This document shows, piece after piece, positions 54,729 to 64,000 of a DNA stretch of 64,000 bases. The DNA is from Globisporangium splendens. Its lineage: Eukaryota > Oomycota > Peronosporomycetes > Pythiales > Pythiaceae. The DNA is taken from positions 137,907 through 201,906 of the forward strand of contig VFIW01000103.1 in the NCBI GenBank assembly GCA_006386115.1, in the 5' to 3' direction. A program made the translations under genes and the position numbers. The number at the start of each line of letters is the position of its first letter. The first letter of the stretch is position 1. Under the pieces are notes generated by a model, which saw only the letters and a program-made list of their open reading frames with translations, was not told the origin of the DNA and searched no databases.

Positions 54729-56031
54729 TCATCGCGTTGTGTTCAAGTGCAGCATGCAGATCGTTCGCACCAAGTCGTGTTCCAGCACGCTCACATGCGT
54801 CGCGGGGCATTCTCCCTTGTCGTCCTCATGGCGGCCGCGTGTGCTCGCTGATCGCCTGCACTGGCTGCCCTCTGTGTGGCTGCTGCTGCTCGTCTGCGCG
54901 CGTCGCTTGGCCTCCAATTGCGCCAACCTCCGCTGCAGTTTGACGCGCTCCGCCGCCTGCCGCTGCTCGATGAGCTCTGCCATCATCTCGCTCTCATTAT
55001 GATGGTGACTGCGACTGGAAGAACGTTGCGCGCCGTCGCGTTGCTTGGGCGAATTCGATCGGCTCCGCGTGAGGAGCTGCTCGCGCAAGTCCTGCGCGCG
55101 ACGACGTTCCCACGCACGCGCGCCTTCTTGTCCACGAGCAGCACACGTCTCTCCTGCTGAATGCGCTCGAGCTCTGCTTTGCGCGCATTCAGGAGCGCAC
55201 GGAACGCGCGCTGGATCCTAGCTGCAGCCCACCAGCGGCGCTGGCGACGCGGCGCCTCGTCGCGCGCGCGCATTTTCTGCTCATGCTTGGCGACGATCGC
55301 GTGCAGCTGTCGCCGCAATTTCTTGTCGCTCTCGTCCTTCACGCGAGCTGCCAGTCAACAACGAGCACAGAGCGCATATTGATGCGCTGTCATATAGGAT
55401 AGAGGAATGGATATGTCTATATGCATAGGGTGCATTACCTTTCTCCTCCAAGTCCTTCTTCAGCGCCTCGCTCGAGCTCCAGTTGACGCTGAACGCGCCT
55501 CCAGTGGCGGTCTCCGAGCCCTCACCCGCCTCGTTCTCCTCCTTGGCGCCATGCTCACGTGTCGTCACCTTGATATCCACCGAGCCCAGGTCGCCGTTGA
55601 GCTTCGTCGAGAACACGATCTCGTGTGACGACTGCAGCACACGCACGTCCTGAGCCGTTAATTGCAACTCGCTTCTCCCCACGAACGCAATGCGCTGCTT
55701 CAAAGCAACGGGATTCGTTTGTATGTGCTGCTGTGAACGAAGTAGCGCAAACAGCAGCAGCTCAATCTTCATCCTGTCTTCCTCACCATCCAGACCACCA
55801 TTTCCAAGCGGCAGCGTGAACAATGGCTGCTGTTCAGCCTCGACATTCGTCCAATTGAGCGCCACATGCTGATACTTCGGACGCTTTAGCACATCGGATG
55901 ATGCGTCCATAGCCCCATGCACGAGGCTCTCGTGACGACGCCCATCGACCCGCGTGAGCGCCAGGAAGCCGTCCTGCGTCACCAGAACGCGCTGCGAGAG
56001 CCACACACGCGCGCAAAAGCCTTACGTCCAT
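54729..56031 (-). CDS. IQ-motif protein with an apparent frameshift
   Basis: Proposed exons: 56031-56026 (ATGGAC/GTAAGG), 55991-55439, 55347-54729. The N-terminal about 185 residues (VLVTQDGFLALTRVDG..., later LGSVDIKVTTREH) look like a beta-rich domain that I cannot name. Exon 3 begins ARVKDESDKKLRRQLHAIVA and contains an IQ motif ARIQRAFRALLNARKAEL, the calmodulin-binding type. It then has Arg/Glu-rich coiled coil. Between VLLVD (about 55130) and QEGARAWERRRAQDLREQLL the natural continuation is in another frame, so a 1-nt indel (real or sequencing) must be assumed. It ends about 54729. The 6-bp first exon is the least certain part. Confidence 0.55.
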
Positions 56032-56321
56032 GTCCGCTCTTTGGACTGATACACACAGATAGAGAGAATGACCACACGAGCCTACCTACAAAAATAGCCA
56101 TGCGTCATGTTCATGTACGTGCTCCATTTTCCATTTCGTCGTCTTTTGTCTGTAGATCCTTCTTCATATTTACAACCCACGGGCTACGCACACGACACCT
56201 GCTTACTACTGCTACAGAACACTTTGCCACATACAAAACACAACAACATCTGCACGAGAGAAAGGACGGCGCCATTCCTTCCTTGGCACGCTGTCTAATA
56301 AATCACATTGGGCGCTCCGTC

Positions 56322-57797
56322 TTAGGACGTCATGGAGCGCTCGCGGCCGTGCTTGATGCAGTAGCCGTTCTTCTGGACCCACTTCTCGCACCCGTCCTCC
56401 TTGCACTTGATGCCGCCGCCGTGGCCGCGACAGAGGCCCTTCGACTGGCTCGACTTGGGGCAGTCCGGGTGCTTGCAGCGCGCGCCGCCGCCGTGGGCCT
56501 TGCACAGGCCGCGCGACTGCGCCGTCTTCTCACAGTCCCCGAACGAGCACGGCGTGCCGCCGCCGTGAGCGATGCACTTGCGGTTCGCCTGCGCCGACTT
56601 GTTGCAGTGCGGGTGCGAGCAGCGCTTGCCGCCGCCGTGCGTGCGGCAGAGCCCCCGCGACCGCGCGATGTTGTTGCAGTCAGCGTACCGACACACGCGG
56701 CCGCTGCGGACGCCGCCCGCGACCAAAGACGACGCGCGCTCGACACTCGAGCTCAGCAGCTGCATGCCGTTGACGTCCTCGTCGTCCGACGACATGTTGA
56801 CGCTGTCGGCCGCGTCGTCGAACGACATGCGCGACGCGCGGCGCTCCGAAGACTGCGGCACGTGCATGAACGACGAGCTGGGAAGCGACTGCGAGTACAT
56901 GGGCGACGCGCCACCGCGGCTGCTCGAGAACGACGACGGCTGGAACGAGAACGACGATGACGACGACGAGTGCGTCGACGGCGACGCGTGCGACGACAGA
57001 CTGCCCGACGAATACGACTCGGACGACGAGCGCAGCGACAGCGGTGGCGGCCGCGGACCAGCGATTCCCATCTTCAGCTGACCAGGGGACCCCGCACGGA
57101 ACATGTTGAGCGACGGGAGCCGCGGACTCGACTCGACCGTCGTGCTGAGGCTCGAGCTGAACGGGTTCGGCAGCTTGTTGTTGTTGGCGGCCGCGGTCGC
57201 GAGCGTGGACTTGGCGGGCGCCGAGAGCGCGAGGCCCGCGAACGGGGACACCGGCGGCACGGTCGGCGGCGTGCGCAGCGGGTTGGCGAACTGCTGCTGG
57301 CTCGAGTTCGGGTCCGAGTACGTGAACGGGTGGTTGGCGAAGAGCAACGGTCGCTGCTGGTTTTGGTTGTTGTTGTGGAGCTGCGGGCGCGGGAGCGGCG
57401 ACACGAAGCGCATCTCCTCCTTCTGGACCTGGAGCTGCTGCTCGAGCTGCGCCTGCTCCTCGAGCTCAGCCTGCGTCATGCCGTAGTCTTCGTCCTGGGT
57501 CTGCGCGCGGAAGCCGCCGTGAGATGACGAACCGAACGGGTGGTGGGGCATGGTCATGGGCTGCGAGCCGAAAGACAGCGACGACGAGGAAGTCGACGCC
57601 GAGGACGACGTGAAGGACGCGCCTGCGGCCGCACGCATGGCCGCCGATGCGCCCGTGAGCTCGCGCACGCGGTTGTTGGCGTCCACGAGCACGAACTTGG
57701 GCACAGGCTCCTTCTTGACGTCCAGCGGCGCGCTGTGCACAGCCACGACGGGCGCGGCGCCCGAGTGGAGCTGCTCGCGCGATCGCATCCAGTCCAT
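56322..57797 (-). CDS. WRKY19-like zinc-finger repeat protein
   Basis: 491 aa from the ATG at 57797; the open frame extends 62 codons further up, but a splice acceptor (CACTAG) lies just before this ATG, so I prefer it. The first 365 residues are Ser/Gln/Asn/Pro-rich and disordered. Residues 368-491 are five tandem about 24-residue units of pattern C-x4-C-x9-10-C-x2-H-GGG, for example CRYADCNNIARSRGLCRTHGGG and CKEDGCEKWVQKNGYCIKHG. This repeat is expanded in oomycetes and usually annotated WRKY19-like. Zinc binding is clear from the pattern; DNA binding is presumed. Nuclear regulator likely. Confidence 0.85.
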   Translation of the reverse strand: MDWMRSREQLHSGAAPVVAVHSAPLDVKKEPVPKFVLVDANNRVRELTGASAAMRAAAGASFTSSSASTSSSSLSFGSQPMTMPHHPFGSSSHGGFRAQTQDEDYGMTQAELEEQAQLEQQLQVQKEEMRFVSPLPRPQLHNNNQNQQRPLLFANHPFTYSDPNSSQQQFANPLRTPPTVPPVSPFAGLALSAPAKSTLATAAANNNKLPNPFSSSLSTTVESSPRLPSLNMFRAGSPGQLKMGIAGPRPPPLSLRSSSESYSSGSLSSHASPSTHSSSSSSFSFQPSSFSSSRGGASPMYSQSLPSSSFMHVPQSSERRASRMSFDDAADSVNMSSDDEDVNGMQLLSSSVERASSLVAGGVRSGRVCRYADCNNIARSRGLCRTHGGGKRCSHPHCNKSAQANRKCIAHGGGTPCSFGDCEKTAQSRGLCKAHGGGARCKHPDCPKSSQSKGLCRGHGGGIKCKEDGCEKWVQKNGYCIKHGRERSMTS

Positions 57798-60720
57798 GTT
57801 GTTCACTAGTGACAAGCCTGGATTTGCGCGCCGGAGACTGGCGAATTGCGAATTGCGGCAGCAAGGCGAAAGCGAGAATGAGGCGGTGGCAGCAAGCTGC
57901 AGCACAACATCACACCCACCCACACACTGAATGTTGCTCCCCTGCTGAAAAACATGTGACAACTTAAGCGAGAGAGGGCTCATACAAAAAGCTAGATAAA
58001 AGTGCGATCACCCAAAAACCCGCAACAAAAAACAGAAAACCTGAGACGAAAAAACAAACCCGAAACACATGAACCAACCGCATGGCCCGTCTGTCTGCGG
58101 TCGGAAATAAAAAGCGAGCAACGAATCAGGGACTAGGGGACGAGGTGCAAGACCTCTACAAGTAAACATGAGGGGTTTTATGGCATATCATTAGGATCGA
58201 GAGCAGATATAAAGAGGTGAATGAGTGTGTGTGTACCGTGGACGTTGTGCACGTTTTGTGAGACACGTCCAAGAAGGAGGAGAGTGTTGCGCGATGAGGG
58301 GGAGGAGGAGGAGCCATTAGAAATGCAAATGGACGGGCCACCAAGACACCTTCGAGACAGTCGGGGATTTGAAGTGCAGACCTCGCTGCTAAAGAAACAA
58401 CAGCTCAGGATTCTTTTTGGGCATGTGCTCGTATCGACAGGACAACGCTCGATAAATGAATGAACATGTGAGCACAGCACCTTCCAAATGCACTGTTATG
58501 GAACAGCTCACGTGCATGCGCGCTGTATGCACATTCTCTTTTCACATGTTGCACCTGTTAAAACATGTCTGCTGGTGTTTTACTTCGTTTGCAGCATTCT
58601 GCAGCATGTTTTGCAACGAGAGGACAGTTGGATATTCGTACAGGCCGACTTCAATCTTTGACGCGGTCGCACTGCCAGTAATCAGGAGACAGACTGTCTA
58701 TGGTTGATAGGAAGGCACTCTCGTGCTGTGTGCCAATATTTGACTGACAAGCAACCAGAATTGCGGCAAAGGTCAAATCGCTTTGAACAAGGAGTGAGCT
58801 TCCTCCCTCCCTCTCATTTCCTCTCTCTCTCTCTCTCTCTCTATCGACAATCCTCTGCGCCGAGCAAGTGCAAATATGGAAGTCTGCGATGAGGCATTTT
58901 GCATTTGTCTCACTTTGCGGATACTTGGAGTTTGTAACACGAGACCGTTGGGCAGGGTACAGTGTTGGCGGGGGATCTTGCAGAGACAGGAGCGCGATCT
59001 TGCTGCGGCCTTCCTTCCTCGTCACTGGCATCCACTTCAGATCTCCTCTCCGTTGCCGCTTGAGGGGAGTGAGTGATGCAGATGAAAAACTCAGACAATT
59101 GGGAGATTGATTGTCCAAACGGTGGCAAGAACCAAGCTGGTTTTCGTCCAGGTCAGCTGGATGTGCCGAGCGCTCTGATCGCGCAGCAGTCATCAGCATG
59201 CACGCCACCCCACAAACAGCAGAAAAAAAAAACCAGGTCTGCCTGTACCGCGCAATATGACAAGCGGCATGCACAGTGTTGGCAGCTCTATCAGCAAATA
59301 AAAACACGAAAACAGAAGCCCCCTTGTGCATTGTCAAACAAACGCGCGTGCACACGTGGACGGATCAGAAAAAGGATAGAGCAGCCAGGCTGCCCTCTGT
59401 CTTTTTGATTTGCAATGGGTTCACTCGTGCGTATTTTTCTGCAACCTCCGGAAAGCTTGGTGCATTTAACTTGGAGCGCATTCACGTCATCACTCCCCAC
59501 AAATTGCAACGAAATGCCAGCGCAGCCATCTCGCAATTCAATTTGGCAGGTCAGCAGACATCAGGGGGCGAGAGACGAGGCGCCTTCACACAAAAGTGTG
59601 ATCCGTAAACAAGCGCACAACTCGTCACGATAGAAGACGCCCGTCATTTTCTACTCGGAAAAACCCACAGAATCTTGGGTTTTTGAAAAAGAAGGCTGAT
59701 ACCGGTCTTCTTTATTGCAACCAGGTAAAAGATGCCAAAATAAGAACCATTTCGCGACAGCGCAACAAAGAATGCTGGTCGCTCGAAAGCTTCCATTTCA
59801 AGTAATAATTAGCGATTTCAAACCCTGAATAGTGAACCTGACTCAGCCTGTCTCTTTCGCTGACAACATGCCTAGCCCTGGCCCGTCTCTGTTTCCGCAG
59901 AGAAAGCATCATGGCATCGTGTGCAAGGGACGGGCTGCTCGGAGCAAATCCCCCACAGACTCATGGCTGCACCCCACGTGCTGACCTGACGACGCCGTTC
60001 GATCTTCAATGGTCTGGGGTGCGCGTTCCGCTTCTCCACACAACAACAGAACCGTACAACGGCGGCAAGAGCACTTGATTCTTTGCAGCGAGGCTGTGTC
60101 CAGTGCGGGAGATTCTGTGGTACACGCGCGTTATTAAATGTGACAGTGAGACCGAAAGCCGCTGCTTGGGACTGAAGGTGGGCTTCCTCTCCTATCATGA
60201 GATCTCCTCCCGCCTTCCAGTCTGAGACTCTGAGACACCAGCAAAGTTCAATGCACTGAGTTAAGTTGAGTGTCTTCAAGGTTTCTGGCGCTTGGGGAGA
60301 GAGGGGCGTGGCAATCAGGGGAGATGGGCGTGCACGTGGCACTTGAATGTTTACTCTATCCGCCATTATCGATTATCACAGATTCATATTCCATACAAAT
60401 AGATGTGCAGATGGCAATCATAAGATATAGCAGTAAAGAGCCGATGGACTGATGGAGGGTTTTGATAGCTGCTCAAGTGTGTGGACGAGTGGATTGGACG
60501 AGCGAGTCTCCGTTGCGTTTTCGCGCGTGACTTTTTTCGTTCTCGTACCGTACGAAGCGCTGATTGAAGATGAAAAAAGTGTCAAGCCTTCAATGATCCA
60601 TCCCATGACGAGGACGCTCATCTGTAGCGGTAGAGCTCACTTTGAGGAGCTCACTTTGAATGGATGGCTACCTGAGCTTGTATCCAGAAGACTCGAGGTG
60701 TGCCTGCACAGTATTCGCCA
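57798..60720. other. Gene-poor 2.9-kb stretch
   Basis: The first 300 bases are the 5' leader and promoter of the zinc-finger gene. A (CT)11 microsatellite lies at 58821-58842 and a perfect 9-bp hairpin AAAAACCCA/TGGGTTTTT at 59659-59684. Open frames up to about 230 codons occur but span the microsatellite, lack protein-like composition and show no domain. I see no gene I can support. Confidence 0.5.
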
Positions 60721-62450
60721 TTAGTGCAGTTGTTTCTTGTCGCCGCGTTCCACTGTGACAGAGGACGAGCCGCAGTATGCGTGCAGCTTTTTCAACCGGT
60801 TCTGGCGCTGCTGCTGCCGTTGCGCCATTTCCACGCGGCACGACTCCGAGATGAGCTGGAACAGCGAGTGCATGATCTCGCGCCGGAACGTCTCGTTCGG
60901 CGCGTCCGCGTAGCGCTCGAGGAGATCGATCTCCTGGTCCTGGAGGCTGGTAAACGACTTTTGCAGAGCAGCGAGACGAGCCTCCAGGGTAGCGCACTTG
61001 TCGTTCAGCTGCGCCACCTGTCGTTGTTGTGCGATTGAAGAGTTGCCAGCGCCAGTCGAATTTTGTGGATGCATGTGCGACATCCAAAGCAAGTATGGGA
61101 TATGCAGTCAACACGATGTCAGCAAATTTTGCACCATGCTCACCACCACCCTCTGCTATCGAGGAGAAAAAACTAAAGCTTGTCACGTGTTGATTTCGCT
61201 TGCGCTCGTTGTCCAACTCGGAGCGAAGCCGCTGCGAGGATTCCATGCGCAGTTTTTGAGCGGTGTGCAATTCGTGCTGCAAGTCTTCGATCTTCGCCTC
61301 GAAGCTGTCCTTCATGGCTTTCATCTCTTTCGCCAAGGCAAGCGCAAACGTTTCCTGCTCCTCCGCTACCCGTAGATCAGCATGCAAACATGTCATTGGT
61401 CAGCAGAGAATAAACGACATCTAGGGGGTTATATTCATTGCCAGAAGCCGCGATTTACCTTTCGCAATGGCGCTCGCGAGTGCGATTTTGTCCGTTGCAT
61501 CGGGCAACGATGGTGGAAGGTTGCGACTGGATGCGCTTGCCTTCAGTTGCTCCGCAACAGGTACGGTGTCTTTACCTGCTGCAACTGCGTCTGAAAACGG
61601 GCTCACGCTACTGCAACTTGCACGGATACCCTGGGTTTTCGAAACTTCTGTTGCATTGCCAGCTTTTCTCATCGCACCAAACTGTTCCAGGTTGAGCTCT
61701 TCCAGTCGATTTTTCATGTGGATCAACTGCCAGTCAGCGTCACCCAGGTCCTGCTGCAATTGCTCCCATTTCGAGTGCATCCCTCGCCATTTCTCCACGT
61801 ACTGGTTTTGGAACTTGTGAAGAAATTCGTTGAGCGTCGACCCGTTATGATCGCGGTGACTCGGTCCGCGAGCGTCCTTCCGGGTGGCATTGATTTCTTC
61901 AACTGAGTCTCGAGGTCTGGATCGGACCCTCGTGCGGACAAGACCTCGCTTTGCGACTCCTGTTCCTGCGTTTTTGCGAGCGCAAGTGCTGTTCGCCAAT
62001 TGGCTTGCAACTGCGTCCAGCCGATTGGTGGCTCCTTCCTCTAGTATTGAAACAAAAACGCACATATTGAGCGAGATTCACAAGCAAAATTAGATATATA
62101 TGCAAAAGGCAAATGAATAGGTCGGCACCGTGGCCAGCGCATCCTTGAAGAATACGATGTCTTCGTTCAGTTGCACTATTTGCTTGTCTTTCGCAGCCAC
62201 AACGTTCGCTATCGCATTCCTTTCAGCTCGCATTGCAAGCATCTGTTGCTTCAGCACCTAGATGGAAGAGGAAGAAAATCAATTAAAAGCCGCGCTTCAC
62301 CACTCTCATCGAAGGCGTGGGCACCTCTGTCTGTTGCAACACTTCAAGCAGGCTGCTAGTGTAGATGGATGAGGGGCTGGTCGCGATGCCGTTGCACCTT
62401 AACCCTTCTGTGGCCAATGGATCCTGCGATATTTTCAGCTCCCCATCCAT
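60721..62450 (-). CDS. Coiled-coil protein, about 430 aa, one unresolved junction
   Basis: Exons 62450-62301, 62257-62129, 62040-61459, 61365-61187, 61017-60721, with GT-AG junctions and matching phases outside exon 3. The start is MDGELKISQDPLATEGLRC. Heptad-rich segments follow: VVLKQQMLAMRAERNAIANV, NEDIVFFKDALAT, WRTALALAKTQEQESQSEVL, then after a frame change KWEQLQQDLGDADWQLIHMK, and further on ETFALALAKEMKAMKDSFEA and NDKCATLEARLAALQKSF. The frame change in exon 3 (61810-61905) is either a 1-nt indel or an unusually short intron (about 61809-61855, 47 bp, GTCACC...CACAAG), which would give exactly 430 codons. No family name. It is divergent from TMEM216 with 82 bp between start codons, so a cilium-related role is possible but only by context. 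Confidence 0.65.
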
Positions 62451-62532
62451 TTGCTCGTCATTATGCTGCGGTGGATTATATCGAAAATCGCTACTTGAAG
62501 CATCGTCTGCAGCTTCCTTCCTTTCTACATTG
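62451..62532. promoter_or_regulatory. 82-bp head-to-head promoter
   Basis: Separates the proposed ATGs of the coiled-coil gene (minus) and TMEM216 (plus). If the starts are right, one very short region must drive both. Confidence 0.4.
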
Positions 62533-63233
62533 ATGTACTTGCTTGCTGCAATCTCTGCGTATCTTCGACGGATACAGATTTCAAGCCTGTTGCTGCAAAT
62601 CTTTCTTGTCTGCCACCAATGGTATCTGTACATGTTCGTCCTCGTCACACTTGCTCTCTTCGTCTACAAAGGTAAAGCCAAAACAGTATAAATATGTCTG
62701 TGTATCACAACAACAAAAATGGAGGGGAACTCGCACCATTTTCTTCTGAGAACTTGATTGTCCAGGGATCATGTTGCCGCATCCACCCACTGGTGCGTAC
62801 ACTTGGGATATCATCTTCCTGTTCCTGTACCTGGTCATCGAAAACACGCGGCTGTTCCAAGGTACAATGCGCGGTTTGCTCCGAAACGCTGTGTCGTGGG
62901 TGGCAACCTTCTCTAATTGATGAATCATGTCTCAATGCAGTGTCGAAAGGCAACAAGACGAAGCAAGTGGGGCCGCTGATTCTATCGATGGCGCTTGCTC
63001 TGCCGACGCTTGTGTGCAACATTTATTACCTGCAACTCCAAACCTACGCGTACGTGACGTGCAAGCGTGCTTACCGAAGCAAATGAAGCGTAGCAGCGTC
63101 TAAATGCGTTGTTTCTTTATGTAGCGTGCGCCTTGACCAGGTCTTCAACGGACTCGCCATAGCACTGATCTGCTCGGAAGTGTTCTTGTCCATCTTGGCG
63201 CTGCTGCTCGCAAAGCACTCGGTCCTGTCCTAA
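62533..63233 (+). CDS. TMEM216: TMEM216/TMEM17-family ciliary transition-zone protein
   Basis: Four exons, join(62533-62671, 62766-62861, 62941-63049, 63125-63233), 150 aa, all phases agree. Four hydrophobic spans: SSLLLQIFLVCHQWYLYMF then LVTLALFVYKG; LPHPPTGAYTWDIIFLFLYL then VIENTRLF; SKGN...LILSMALALPTLVCNIYYL; and LQTYAVRLDQVFNGLAIALI then CSEVFLSILALL. Human TMEM216 shows the same landmarks in the same order (YKG, LPYP, TKGN, LLLQTYVLRLE..NG, GSE) and about the same length (145). Family knowledge: a membrane component of the MKS/transition-zone complex at the cilium base, which fits a zoospore-forming organism. The minus strand of these exons also reads open, which is a shadow. Confidence 0.9.
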
Positions 63234-63355
63234 TGCACGCATAGCAACAACAATCATTACAGTCAACACAGCAGAGACAACAGACACAACCGAATACAAA
63301 TCTAATGTGCAATTAGAAAACGAAATTCAATGTTGTCAAGATACGAATGAAGAGC

Positions 63356-64000
63356 TTATGCGATGATACCCTTCAAGATGACTTGCTCGCCCTCGCCTTC
63401 TCTTGCGATCACCTTGCCCAAGTGGAACACCTTCTCGCCCGTCGCTTCAACCGACTGCACGACCTCCGCGACGTTCTCGTTCGGCAGCATCAGCACCATA
63501 CCGATACCGCAGTTAAATGTACGCGCGATCTCGGTTGTGGACAAGTTGCCCATCTTCTGAAGCCACTTGAACACTGGAGGAAGCGACCAGCTCGAGCATT
63601 CGATCTCGACAGCCAAGTCCTTGCTGAGCACACGAGGGATGTTCTCCAACAAACCACCACCGGTGATATGCGCCAGCGCGTGGATCAAGCCCTTCTTCAC
63701 GGTTGGCATCAGCTGTTGGACATAGATCTTCGTTGGCGTCAGGAGACTTTCGCCAAGCGTCTTGCCGGCTTCGAAAGGCGATGGGTCACTGTACGCAAGA
63801 CCAGACACTTCCACCAGCTTGCGCACCAACGAGTAGCCATTCGAGTGAACACCCGATGACGCCAAACCGAGCACCGTGTATCCAGTTTGCACTGGGAGTG
63901 GGAGGATCGCGCTCTTGCGGACAGCGCCGACACAGAAACCAGCCATATCGTAATCGCCGTCGTGGTACATCGATGGCATCTCAGCGGTTTCACCACCGAT
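63356..64000 (-). CDS. purM: Phosphoribosylformylglycinamidine cyclo-ligase (AIR synthetase), C-terminal part
   Basis: The frame enters from beyond the right edge and ends at 63356. The visible 215 residues begin with the hallmark IGGETAEMPSMY and continue GDYDMAGFCVGAV, GLASSGVHSNGYSLVRKL, LLTPTKIYV, AHITGGGLLENIPRVL, FNCGIGMVLML. This is the standard PurM C-terminal half. It makes aminoimidazole ribonucleotide from FGAM with ATP in purine synthesis, cytosolic. In fungi and animals PurM is fused to GAR synthetase; the window does not reach far enough to see a fusion. It converges with TMEM216 (122 bp between stops). Confidence 0.95.
   Translation of the reverse strand: MGGETAEMPSMYHDGDYDMAGFCVGAVRKSAILPLPVQTGYTVLGLASSGVHSNGYSLVRKLVEVSGLAYSDPSPFEAGKTLGESLLTPTKIYVQQLMPTVKKGLIHALAHITGGGLLENIPRVLSKDLAVEIECSSWSLPPVFKWLQKMGNLSTTEIARTFNCGIGMVLMLPNENVAEVVQSVEATGEKVFHLGKVIAREGEGEQVILKGIIA

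Noticed and set aside
58651..59355. 234-codon open frame on the minus strand
   Set aside because: It runs through the (CT)11 microsatellite (giving an Arg/Glu repeat), has no domain, and its composition is not protein-like; treated as chance.
59659..59684. Perfect hairpin AAAAACCCA...TGGGTTTTT
   Set aside because: Could be a terminator-like or fold-back fragment, but no gene ends nearby and a single short hairpin in 2.9 kb is within chance.
59872..60366. 164-codon minus-strand frame
   Set aside because: No domain, no splice context, ordinary length for chance in this composition.
62581..63022. Minus-strand exons that appear to splice in frame (ending EESKCDEDEHVQIPL)
   Set aside because: They are the exact antisense of TMEM216 exons, whose family match is unambiguous; the apparent splice signals arise from near-palindromic CTTTAC/GTAAAG.

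Overview
The window looks like nuclear DNA of an oomycete (a Phytophthora/Pythium-type water mould; genus not resolvable from sequence alone). Support: compact genes with many short GT-AG introns (about 70-200 bp), convergent and head-to-head gene pairs separated by 80-260 bp, an oomycete-type initiator, a WRKY19-like CxxxxC..CxxH zinc-finger protein, and a ciliary transition-zone protein (TMEM216), which implies a flagellated stage. One undetermined base (N) lies at 11840.

Layout. (1) 1-11840: an LTR relic at the left edge, then two divergently transcribed copies of an unrecognised protein gene in a nearly perfect 2.98-kb inverted duplication (2262-5241 and 7851-10830) around a 2.6-kb unique spacer. 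(2) 11841-36378: a retrotransposon cluster. Family A is a Ty3/Gypsy chromovirus with a 650-bp LTR, present as three damaged copies: A1 (minus), A2 (plus, head-to-head with A1) and A3 (plus, both LTRs present). A1 and A2 carry the same nested solo LTR at the same pol position. Family B is a younger Ty3/Gypsy chromovirus (29883-36373) flanked by a perfect 5-bp target duplication, GAAAC. (3) 36379-64000: gene-dense housekeeping DNA: a 1772-aa membrane/coiled-coil acidic protein, NDUFB7 (complex I), LSM12, a folate-receptor-like membrane protein, a CUE-domain protein, CD2BP2/LIN1 (U5 snRNP), FCF1/UTP24 (rRNA processing), a 1123-aa orphan, a divergent TATA-binding protein, an IQ-motif protein, the WRKY19-like protein, a gene-poor 2.9-kb stretch, a coiled-coil protein head-to-head with TMEM216, and the C-terminal part of AIR synthetase (purM) running off the right edge.

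Most notable: family A copy A3 carries a long antisense open frame (27550-28617, minus) encoding a convincing coiled-coil protein. It lies opposite the disordered integrase-chromodomain linker, the chromodomain and the 3' leader of the sense pol gene. It is interrupted by one TGA, the same kind of damage as in the sense genes. Family A gag-pol also has a textbook -1 frameshift signal (A AAA AAC plus a hairpin at 8-9 nt) whose stem shows a compensatory change between copies. Family B has an extra small basic ORF upstream of gag. Several splice structures below were rebuilt by hand from frame, splice sites and family alignment; they are strong where the joined protein matches its family end to end (NDUFB7, LSM12, FCF1, TBP, TMEM216).
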